Shown here piece by piece: positions 41,148-51,300 of a stretch of DNA of 64,000 nt. Below the pieces are notes generated by a model. It did not search any database. It was given only the letters and a program-made list of their open reading frames with translations, and was not told the origin of the DNA. The stretch's first letter is position 1; each line of letters begins with the position of its first letter. The stretch comes from Tigriopus japonicus (lineage: Eukaryota; Arthropoda; Copepoda; Harpacticoida; Harpacticidae): contig CM021319.1 in the NCBI GenBank assembly GCA_010645155.1, positions 1,346,346 through 1,410,345 of the forward strand, in the 5' to 3' direction. Made by a program: the position numbers and the translations under genes.

Positions 41148-41570
41148 AAGGTCGGCTGCTGAAGTAGTTTAGAAGTATAGAAGATGTATATCTAGAAATA
41201 AAAAAGAAGCTAGTGATGGACCGAAAGCGCTTTCGACCGAAATTTCGGTTTCGGTTTCGGTTATTCCTACCGAAACCGAAAGCAGAAATGCACTTTAAAG
41301 GACGGAGTTTGACAACAAAATCGGATAATTTTCGTCCAAAAACCACTGAAATTCAAGTTTCCCGATTTTTTAAGAACTACGCCCTACCCAACATTAAACA
41401 CATGAGCACTTTAATTTTTAAGGTGGCTTTTGCATTTACACAATTTTGTAGTCAGCTGCTTTCGGTTTCGGTTTCGGTTAAGCCCTCTTTCGGCTGAAAC
41501 TTTCGGTTTCGGTTATGAGCCCTTTCGGTCCATCACTTAAAGAAGCCTATGAGATGGAGTAGGACAAGGA
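41148..41570. mobile_element. Foldback element FB-2, partial arm split by a hAT MITE
   Basis: 'aaggtcggctgctgaagtagtttagaagtatag' ... 'aaaagaagc' is one FB-2 arm; after the MITE (41211-41538) the arm continues 'aaagaagcctatgagatggagtagg'. The second arm is missing. Confidence 0.7.
41211..41538. mobile_element. hAT-like MITE, family 2, copy 3, perfect 8-bp duplication
   Basis: 328 bp, TAGTGATGGACCGAAAG ... CTTTCGGTCCATCACTT. AAAGAAGC occurs at 41203-41210 and again at 41539-41546, an exact 8-bp target duplication. This fixes the family's ends and supports hAT membership. Confidence 0.88.
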
Positions 41571-41679
41571 TCACTGAAGACCTGGATGCCTCCCTCACCT
41601 ATTGGCAAAAGTAGTTTTCCGAATTCTGGGCAAGCCAGAGAAAAATCGAATGAAACCAATTGTCTGACTGGCAATTCAA

Positions 41680-41975
41680 AGCTCACATGCTCAATTTCAA
41701 CTTCATTGACTGAAATTTGTGTCAGTAAGAGTAATTTTAAGCATAGAACATAGTGCGCTTTTCCGACTGAACAGAACAAGTGCACCTACAATCGTCCAAA
41801 AGGACGATTAAAGGGTCAATTTTTCTCTCGTTTCCGCGCGTATGTTCTGCGACTGGAACAAATTTCGAAACGTTGTTTCTCGTGAATAGAGGAACGTATC
41901 ATGCTAAAATTCAGCAAGCAACATCTTTATTTATTGTTTAATCATTCTTACCAAAACATTTACTTGAATGGAAGA
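41680..41975. repeat. Dispersed repeat R2, copy 2
   Basis: Direct repeat of 40120-40355, about 1.57 kb downstream, with an extra 60-bp stretch ('gcgcttttccgactgaacag...ggacgattaaagg'). Both copies stand next to FB-2 sequence. Confidence 0.7.
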
Positions 41976-42460
41976 AGCATAGAGGAAGCATAAAGGAAGC
42001 ATAGAAGAAACATTGAAGAAGCATATCCGATGGAGTAGAAATAACCATGTTCGATCAAGTTTCGGTATATAAGGTCGGTTGTTGAGGTAGTTTTGAAGAA
42101 GAGTAGAAGCATAGCTAGAAACACAAAAGAAGACTTGAGACGGAGTAGAAATAACCATGCTCGATCAATTTTGGCCACATAAGCTACGTTTTTCAATTTT
42201 TCAATCGCAGCTTACGTAGCGAAACTTGATCATGCGTGGCTATTTCTACTCCGTTTCATGTGCTTCTTTTGTGCTTCTAGCTCTTCTTCTGCTATACTTC
42301 CCAAATACTTCAACAACTGACCTATAAGCTCCGTTTTTCAATCTAGTGAAACTTGATCGAGCATGGTTATTTCTACTCCGTCTTAAATGCTTCTTATATA
42401 TTGCTAGATATACTTCTACTATACTTCCAAACCACCTCAACAAATGACCTAGAGTCGGAG
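41976..42460. mobile_element. Foldback FB-2 cluster (one complete copy plus half copies)
   Basis: 42063-42325 is a complete palindrome ('aaggtcggttgttgaggtagttttgaag' ... 'cttcccaaatacttcaacaactgacct'). It is flanked by a left half (about 41976-42060, with tandem 'agaggaagcataaaggaagcat') and a right half (about 42326-42455). Together with 40882-41570 this makes an array of alternating inverted arms over 1.6 kb. Confidence 0.75.
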
Positions 42461-43514
42461 GGTTGAGCCTTGCTCGTCCAGCCAGGAACCTCTCACCACA
42501 GGACGCGAACTTCAGCTGACGCGTGACCCAAAAAGACACTTAAAACGGTGCGGCTCTGCAGTGAATTTGAACGAAATTGCCAAAAGACGATAGAAAAAGG
42601 TGTTTGATAGCAAACATCACTTCAGAGCAAAGTTGCAACATTAGATAGGACTCCTTTTCCTGCCGTTTATTTTGAAAATGATGCTCTCTGTTCTTAGGAA
42701 TTAGTCAAAACTGAGGTGCTTCAAACCAATGTCTCGCACAAAACTGAGAATGGATCTGAATTAAAGGCATGTATAACTTGAATAAAATAATACCAATTAC
42801 AGACAACAGATTCAATTATACTCAAATCAAGTTTCATGAAAATTGGGCGTCTTTTTGTAAAACTGTGGTACTGTTATTAACATTAAAAGCCACAGCCATA
42901 GTATCCACACTCTTCCCCATAAAAACATCATTTTTAGCCAATATTTCAACGCCTGAAAATACTTGAAATCCATTAGATGCCAAATATCACCATTTTGACA
43001 GGCCAAACCGAGAGGAAGTTAAAGATCGAACAAGTTTTTTATCAACTTATAATTGAGTTGTTGAAGATTCCCTCTGAATTATTTTTCATGCAGAATGCAG
43101 TAGAGAACAGATCACTTTCAAGGAGCACTATATTCTTCACTTTGATGGTGTTGTTAGGTACTTATAACCTGAAACCATTGGTATTTCAGGATAAGTTGAA
43201 TAGGGTTTGATGATGAGTGGTGAACGTGATTTACCCAAGAGTGGGTGCATTTAATTATCTCTAAGAGACAGATAAACATACTTGAATGATGTCTAGACTG
43301 ATTTGGTGTAAAATATGAACATTGAGCCCATAACACTCCCCTATCGTTCACTCCTTTGGACTGCTTTGGGCTCTCAAAATCAACAATCTTTGCATCCTCT
43401 TCCGTAAGTATCCATGGGCCAGCGAAGCCAGCCAATCGTTCAAATATTTCCGATAAGCAATTTCAAGTCCGGTATCAGAATGGTTCTCCCTCTGGGGATG
43501 TGGATTAACATCTA
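42461..43514. other. No gene seen
   Basis: No recognised feature; short frames without domains. Confidence 0.4.
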
Positions 43515-43605
43515 AAAGTTTCTTGGACAAAGATCATGGAAGAGAATCGAACATGTAACCTCTTTCACTATAGGAAACTGCGCTGACCACTACACGTCCC
43601 CTCCC
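43515..43605 (-). repeat. tRNA-like sequence, degenerate
   Basis: On the minus strand 'gtgtagtggtcagcgcagtttcc' resembles an A box and 'atgttcgattctctt' a B box, but the T stem does not pair. Probably a tRNA pseudogene or SINE head. Confidence 0.45.
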
Positions 43606-43611
43606 TTTGAT

Positions 43612-44195
43612 TGGAGTATTTAGTTTTGAAAACCCATTCGTCATTGTGCAAAATTTCATCTCGTTTAAAGTCATGTTACTCTCGCCAACCTAAGAGTAGA
43701 GTTTCTCTAAGTCATCAACTCCTACATGTCCCACATGTGAGCTCAAGGGTGATCGTTGGTAGGCCCACGAGCAATGAGGAACGTCATAAACCATGGGCCC
43801 AAGCAACATCCACAGTATCCACTTGTGGGCCCAGAGGTCTTTGATCGTTAATTTGTGGGCCCATGAATCCACCACCTACGATGGGCCCTGACTTCACCAA
43901 ACCAAATTTGGTGGGCCTTGACACAAACATGGTTGCCGACCTCTGAGCTAGACTATTTGAGTCCTGACCATTCCTTCCACAAACTAATTTTGTGTCATCA
44001 GCATATGATGAAATACTACTGGTTTTTGTATAAAATTTCTGAAGAGGAGCAATAAGAAGGATAAAAAGAGCGGACTTAAAATGGAACCTTGAGGAACACC
44101 TGTCGTGGGAAGGATTCTCTCAGCAGCTTCAATGCGATCCCAAGGGATTGAGCTTACGCCGCCTTGGGAAATGTACATCTAGAATTAACTTAAAA
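43612..44195 (-). mobile_element. LINE copy, minus strand, with RT core; split by a hAT MITE
   Basis: Minus-strand coding holds TGVPQGSILSPLF (44110-44075) and, after a one-base slip in a T run, SSYADDTKLVC with the catalytic YADD near 44010. It then meets the MITE at 43722-43945 and continues beyond it with 'gagaaactctactcttaggttggcgagagtaacatgac', equivalent to 22930-23000 of the plus copy. This is the only copy in the window that reaches into the RT active site. Confidence 0.83.
43722..43945. mobile_element. hAT MITE, family 1, inserted in the LINE
   Basis: The right end GGTTGCCGACCTCTG (43931-43945) and the 'gtgggccc' words (43826-43870) are those of the family. The left terminal repeat is not recognisable, so the left edge is approximate. 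LINE coding sequence lies on both sides. Confidence 0.72.
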
Positions 44196-44999
44196 CCAGT
44201 GATCAAAGTTTATGTACTTGGTTTCGTGGGTCAGAAACATGTTCCATCGTGTTTGAGAATTTCCATGAAAACTTGAGAGTAATTTTTAGGCACCGTGTAT
44301 AGGGTACAATCCTTCGGGCACTAGAAAGTACGAACAGTTTGTGTTAAGGAGAGAAGCGGTTTTGTCGAGACTTGGGAAATATTCCCACGTTAAAAGTTGC
44401 TTTTTTACGCCGTCCAAATCATGAATCATCATTCATTTTGTCCAAAAGATACTAGGAAAAGATTAAAAAATGAAGCAAAATCAATACCTTTTCAAAGAGA
44501 AAGATGATGCACAATTTAAGAATTAGATTGGAACAGCTTGAAATAAGGTAAGGGTCTAAAATACTAGCAATGGAAAGAACATTCGACCCTTAGGCTTAAA
44601 GATGCTAAAAAAAAATCCATTATATGGCGACGCGGAGAGAAAAAAATGTTGGTGGCATCTTTCTTGGACACCCTCTGTCCGACTTCACGTGCTGTTTTTT
44701 TGCACTTGATCATCGGACGATTCATGTGTTCTTGCACTACGTCGGTTTGCGCTCTGAAAAAGCGGAGTAGAACAATGAATAGTTTTTACAATACAATCAC
44801 AAATACCATGCTGACTATGGAAAGAAGCATTTCTTGAGAATTTACATTTTATTGGAACTAATCATTTTTGTTGTGCAAACAAATTTCTCGAAAAAGCAAA
44901 GGTTACGCTATAATCAATTTTTAGTTCTTAGTCAATTTTAGGTTCTTATTAGATTTAAGACACTTAGATCTCTTGAAAACAAGCCGTTATGGCGTATGA
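44196..44999. other. No gene seen
   Basis: No recognised feature. Confidence 0.4.
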
Positions 45000-45230
45000 C
45001 AGGGGTCCGCAACCGCTGGGCTGAGGCCCACATGTGGGCCCAAGGGTGGTCTTTAGTGGAAGGTCCAAAATGGTGGGTCCGCGAGACATCCATAGTATTG
45101 TACTCGTGGGCCCAAAGCTCTTTGATCGTTAATTTATAGGCCCCTGAACCTACCAACGTCTGATTTGTGAGCCCCTGACAACATGTAAACAAATTTTGGG
45201 CCTTGCCCCTAAAGTGGTTGCCGACTCCTG
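45000..45230. mobile_element. hAT MITE, family 1
   Basis: 231 bp, CAGGGGTCCGCAACCG ... GGTTGCCGACTCCTG, with interior 'gtgggccc' words in the same order as 10406-10654. Flanks GCGTATGA / GCTTTTGA match at 6 of 8 positions. Confidence 0.83.
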
Positions 45231-46561
45231 GCTTTTGAGGATCCATGGTATGAAATAAAATCAATTTTTTTATACATATATGTTCATAATTTACTTGTGA
45301 GACCGAAATACATACATACATACGTACAAGACTCGTTTTGAGGTGAAAAGACACATGAATCTTGCTTTTTTTCGATCCGCTTATAGTGATAAAAAAAGAT
45401 AAGAGAATGGTAACATGGTAACTTGTCGATGAATTCATGCTTAAAAGTAAATGTTTACAGGCTGCATTTGACTGAAGTTACATGGGCACCAAGTGTGGTG
45501 CTTTTCACAACTATATTTAGAATTTTTTTTCAGAATCATTTTTTACTATCCTTATTTCCGAAGGACACATGGGAACGATTACCGTATCATGTTACAGACC
45601 TGCCGTCGTTAGCAGTCTAGACTTGCCAAAAAAATCTCAGTTTTTAAGGGTCAGATTTTCGAAAAATGTTGCATTTAAGAGCAATGGCATGGTTAATGTA
45701 TGTTTGGAATTATTGCAAAGTAATTGAAAAGCAAATGGATAAATTGGAAGCCTTCTATTAAACAAATTATTTGCTTTTAGGTTTAGTTGCATCGGGAACC
45801 GATCTCCTCTGGCCGAAAAAAAAACTTCGGAAGAGCCCCTTCAATTTTTGTGGCAAAATGTTACATAAAAGCAACAAAACATACTTTTTTTGCAAAAAAA
45901 TGTCAAGAATTGCTATTCCAACTTCAAGTTGTGCAGATGAGAAAGAAATTGTTGAAATTGAAATCATTGAAAAACAAAGACCAGGCCTAAATCTTCGTTT
46001 TAGCCTCTCATCAGAAACACGTGTCTTCCGAACTTTTTTTCCCGCCAAAAATGATGACCACTAGTAATTCCTGCCATTCAGTGTTTTGTTGCACCACGAG
46101 ATATTAAGGCGATGATAGATTTCGATACTATTTTAGGATAGAACTCTCGATAAGACTATTTTGGCGCTAAGTCTCACTGAATGAATTCATTTAATGAAGA
46201 ATAATTTAAGTAATATCCAATTTTTTAATCTGTCCATTTATCTTTTAGCTTTCTAAGACATATTTCAGCACCGGGGTATGAAAAGCACGAGCCAAAAAAC
46301 ATACATTGGTAGTGAGGAAACATATTTACTTCTTATGTGATTTTTAGACAAACCTTATAAACACATCTTTTCTGGTGTTTTCGTTCACACGTTTTGGCTC
46401 CTTTCTTGATCGCTCTACATTTTGCAAAATTAAGTGGTTGAAACTGGGTGTGGGTTTTAGGTATCAAGATGTTCATATTTACCCACCCTTCTTTCTTCGT
46501 TGAAGCAAAACGTAAATTATGGCTATGAAATGCCCATTGACTCCATTTTGTGGACCTTTAC
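45231..46561. other. No gene confidently seen; weak exon candidate at 45781-46064
   Basis: At 45780 an acceptor-like 'tttgcttttag' is followed by a 94-codon open frame on the plus strand to a stop at 46064 (basic N-terminal part, then SSCADEKEIVEIEIIEK). No upstream exon or domain was recognised. There is an 'acatacatac' microsatellite near 45310. Confidence 0.3.
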
Positions 46562-48129
46562 CACGGGTAGTTATTTCAAGAATTTTTTTAATTTAAATGG
46601 CATTCCACTTTCAGTGGTACAACACCATTGGCTTAAGTCTTCGGAAGAAGAAAATGCAAAAATTAAAATCTTCTCCCATGGAATATGACAGAAATTGTCA
46701 TTTTAGTTATAACGTGTTTTGCATCTCCTGAATGTAGGGCCTTACATTATTACCTTTCAGTAAAACTGTACTGATGTTTGTAATTAACTGATCCTTGGCC
46801 AATTTCTTGACTTGAGTTTAATTTGATGTATGAGTATCACGGCCTCAACACAAGAAGGGACAAGGATATTCAAGGCACAGCATGTTTGTTTAGTTTGTGA
46901 AAGTGACTTTTACATCCTGGATCAATTGGTGATTAATTTGGATCAGTTTGGTACATCTGAGATGATGTTATTGTGGTAGATTGGTCATTTCCTCGTTGAT
47001 CATGTGCTTATCATGTGTCATTGTGTGGAATCCTGAATATCATTCTGCAAATCGCTTTTTTCTTGCAAGAAATCCTCCATATCAAGATTGCAATCACCAA
47101 ATGAACAATATTGTGTTGGCCTTCCACTTTAGGCAAAGTATTTCATGCCAACAAAAATTTGCATGAGGTAAAGTGCACTAATGACCGAGTGAAGAACATA
47201 GAACAAAGGATTTTGAAGAATCCAGGTTATTGAAGCCTGAACAATGAGATCATTGATCAGTTCTTTTGCTGATTGTGTGCTTTAAAAGTGACAAAATCAC
47301 AGGCCTGTGAACAAAATGTCACTTATACATAAAAGGGAGGTCGAGCATCAAACTCATCTAGTGTGCCATATGTACAAACAATTTCCAAGCATAAAAAATC
47401 TTCACAGTGCACTAAGTATCCAACACATCAATGAAAATCATCTGAAAGGTTGTCCTAAAAGTTCTGTAACAAAACTATGTGAATATGACTCATGTTGTTC
47501 AGTTGTGATTTTGAGTTCATTGTTCAACATTTTCCATTCCAAGTCTTGTTTCTTGACCACCATGACTTTCCTATCTCCTTTTTTTGCCTTGTATTGTTTG
47601 CCATTGTGAATCCATTTCTGATGATAAATAAACTGCCTTACTTTATAGTTGTTTAGTTTTTGTAATTTTAACTCAGAAAGGCTTTCATTAGAATTATCAA
47701 AACAAACAACAACTAAGCAAATTAATGCACTTGAAGCACTATCCACAAGGGACATTTTGCTCCTCTTCATCATTGTTATCATAGCAGATTGAAGCCTATA
47801 TTTCTCAACTTTTCTTGATTGCAATAAACAAAGCCTTCTAAATCAATAAATTGTGTATGATGTGCAAAATCGAAATTAAGCTTTGCTCCATATCAAGGAC
47901 ACATTGGGGCCCAAAAATGTGTTACAAAGGAGACACCCTTCTCATGATTGGATAAGGAGGAAAATGAATTCAAACCATGCCATAACTAAAAAGGCCACTT
48001 CTCTCATTTTCCATGGGGGAAGATTTTAATTAATGCATTTCCTTCTTTCCAAGGCTTATGCCAATGGTGTGGTACCACTGAAAATGGAATGCCATTGAAA
48101 TTAAAAAATTCCTTAAATAACTACCCGTG
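46562..48129. mobile_element. 1.57-kb TIR transposon with 5-bp target duplication, superfamily unknown
   Basis: CACGGGTAGTTAT at the left mirrors ATAACTACCCGTG at the right. The inverted repeats run on for about 130-150 bp ('ggcattccactttcagtgg' / 'ccactgaaaatggaatgcc', 'cttctcccatgga' / 'tccatgggggaag'). TTTAC flanks both ends (46557-46561 and 48130-48134). The interior has a 128-codon minus-strand frame (47824-47438, Lys-rich KQYKAKKGDRKVMVVKKQD) with no domain I know. It may be non-autonomous, or the transposase may be decayed. Confidence 0.8.
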
Positions 48130-48340
48130 TTTACTGAAGTCTTTTGAAGTCTAAATTTTGACCCCGCTTTTCATTGTTCCACAAAAGTTGCTCCTGTTTC
48201 CTTTTGGACATTGTCCTGGAATGAAAATTCAGGAACTAAAATGTGACCCAAGACAAAAAGGCATTCCAATCTTTCGGGTGAGACACGTGTCCATGTTTCA
48301 TATTAACATTTATTGAGAATGTTTGGGTTCATATTTTCCA

Positions 48341-51300
48341 TTAGAAGAGTTGTTCATGACGCCTTTCCAGAGAGGCAGTTCTTCTACTCAAATTCCCACT
48401 TGAGGCAATAGGGCGACGTTGGAATTGTTGTTGTTGGTGGAACGAGGAGTTGTCTTGAGGAAGGGTGACTGAATTTGGCTCTGCCCGATTCTCCCCATTG
48501 ACGTTGTCGTGGAAATGAACCGAGCGTGTGCGGCTGAATTTGTGTCTAATTTCAGGTGTGCTTGTGGTAAAGTCCTCAGTGGTGGTGGAAGACTCATTTG
48601 TTGTGGTAGTGATGGTTTTGGTGGTTGTGGTCACTTTCTTCTGGTTATAAGAGCCGCCCATTGATGCATTTCGGGGCAGAGTGCGTGAGATGTTGTTCCG
48701 TGACTGGTATGGGGATCGATTGCTCCATAGGGCATGACTTGGAACACCGACCGAACTCTCCAAAGGTTGCGACGGCTCCGTTGAGGTTCCAACATTCGAT
48801 ATTGTCTTTGACTTCTATTTCAAGGGAGAAAGAAATGAGAAAACTTTTAGTTCAACGTTCTTTTAACGGTTCACACGGGATCGATCACACCATCTTGACT
48901 TCGTACATGAATAGATAGAAAGAGAACCGGACAAATGAAAATATTTGCCATCTTTTGGGGCAATTTTCAAGGATTTCAGTTCTGAAGTAAATCATTGAAA
49001 AAAAGTCGTAAAGGTCAATGAACCTGTAGCTGGTTTTCGGCTCAATCATACAAAACGGTCTCTGATTCGAGATGTTCACCGGAACCATAACAAACGTGTT
49101 CTTTGAGCCTTCAATCAGGTGTGTCAAAGACCAAAAGACCATTTGGGGATGAATGCCAAAACTCTCGTGGGTGTTGATTGGTAAATATCTAAACGTCAAT
49201 GATAATCTCATTGACTTCCTAACCAAGATACTGTCTTGACAGTCATCATTTCCTTATGCGTACTTTGACATTTCTAAGGAATGTCACAAACATATATTCT
49301 TATTCACCCAACTTTGTCACGCAGATCGTTCCGATTTCCCTTCACTCTGCCAATATTGGAGATATACGTAAGTTGATACAAGAACTCAAGTTCTCACCTT
49401 CAGGTCCTTGAGAGCTGATTTCTTGGGTGACAATGTGGCAGACTTGAAGGTCGTCCCATTTGGATAAGGTCGATTGCCGGAGCCGTCGAATTCGGTCCAA
49501 AGATTGACATCTTCAGATTGTTGCAGAGGTTCGTAAATGGCATTGTGAATGAAAGACTGTTCCTCTAATGGAGGACTAGACGGTTTCGTGGACTTGAGAG
49601 GCAGCCTGAAAAAGGCGGAATCGTATTTGTAGACCAGGTCCAAGGTAGATGAGCTGAGTCGTTTGGGTAGGAGTCCATCTTTAGGGGATTCCGCGAGGGA
49701 CCTGAGGGCTCAGTTCTGTCAACTTGTATTTTCTGAGTTACCTTTCTTTGCTTTTATTCAATCTTCGCTCCTCTTTCTCCTTCTCCTTGCGTCGCTTTTG
49801 TAGTTTGCGTCGCTCTTCTTTCTTAATCATTTCAGGAAGGAATGGTGAGTGATCCTCTTTGAGATTGCCCTCATCTTCTTCTGAGGAATCATCTGGGAGA
49901 ATCATCGATTGAACACATTCTTGATAGAAAACGCCGTCATCAAGAGGTTTCGCAGCTGGTAAAGTGTCATCATCTGAAACATTCACAATCATTTATGAAT
50001 AAAGGCTCTGTCTTTTTAAAGGCGGTGGTTGAACTCTATAAAAAAAGAACTCCTGCAAGTAATTTTAACACTCAATATTTTGCCTTAGTTTTCAGGTGTA
50101 CTTGCGTAGACGTGTGTTATCTTTTGGTGTGTGTTAATTTTTCTACAAAACAGATCCGATTTGAGTATTTTTCTCCCTTTTGCATTTCCTTTTATTTAAT
50201 CTGGTTGTTCAGTGCGTGGCTAAATTCTTGTAAAAAATCTAGATTTGTTAAGCCGTTCTATTAATTTTGCTACTTAAGATTTTTTTTGGAATTTGAATGA
50301 AGTTTCAATATTCAAATAGAGCCTATGAAAAACCAGTGAAAATATTCGCAACATCAGTCAACACCACATCGAAATCTGAACCCTGAAATCTTTTACACTC
50401 AATCATGTTTTTTTTATAAACGTAGAAGCAAGCATGAATCCTTCTTCATAAATCTAATTATTATTATTATTACTCAAGGTCAATCCATTCAAATAACATG
50501 TTTTGGTCGCACTGCCGAATGCTAAGTTGGAACAAACTGGAACAAGCGTTTCTTTCCAAGAAAAAAAGTCTTTCACTTTTTGGAAACAGTTAGTTGCAAT
50601 GATTGGCAAGGCCAAAAACAACCCAAGGCTTAACATCCAAGTTCAGAGTGAACTTAACTTTTGGGATTAAGTATAGAGAGATTCATGACCTTAAAAGGTA
50701 CATCCAAAGGTGTCATTTTCATGAATTGTACAAATGTACACGTTCACCATATGTGATTTGACTTTTTTCAAGTAATTTGTGGTCTTTATAACTGAATTAA
50801 ATTGTTTTCAAACGTAAAACTTGAATACTCAAAAAAAGGTTCACATTGAAGGTCGAATCCTTATCATGGCGAAACGAGATAGTTCAAGTTATTGTTCTCC
50901 ACTTTGTGTCGTGTTTATAATGAATATTATCAATAAAAGTGTTGTTTCATAGTGATGTAATCGATTTCAAGGTACCTTTATCTGAAAAATCAATTATATC
51001 AATAAAATAGACAAGCTGCTCCAATTCGTGTTATTGCACCAGGCCTGAGTTTTCGTTATGTGGCACAAATTTAACCATGGAAAAATTCATAAACTTGGAT
51101 ATGTCTTGCTTAAAAATCATCCTTACAAGTTGTACTTTCACTTTTTCCCCATTGAATGTTTCCCAGAAGTATTCTCATCAGAAAACACATCCTGTTCCCT
51201 GGTGTTCTTTAAGTTTTCAATCTTCCACTCACTTTTGCCGTAAGATTCTCCTTTATCCGATCCACAACATTGGAACAGTCCCATGAATCTTTTACTTCTA

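Noticed and set aside
45781..46064. Exon of an unknown gene
   Set aside because: Only an acceptor-like site and an open frame; no upstream exon or domain, so mentioned only as a weak candidate.
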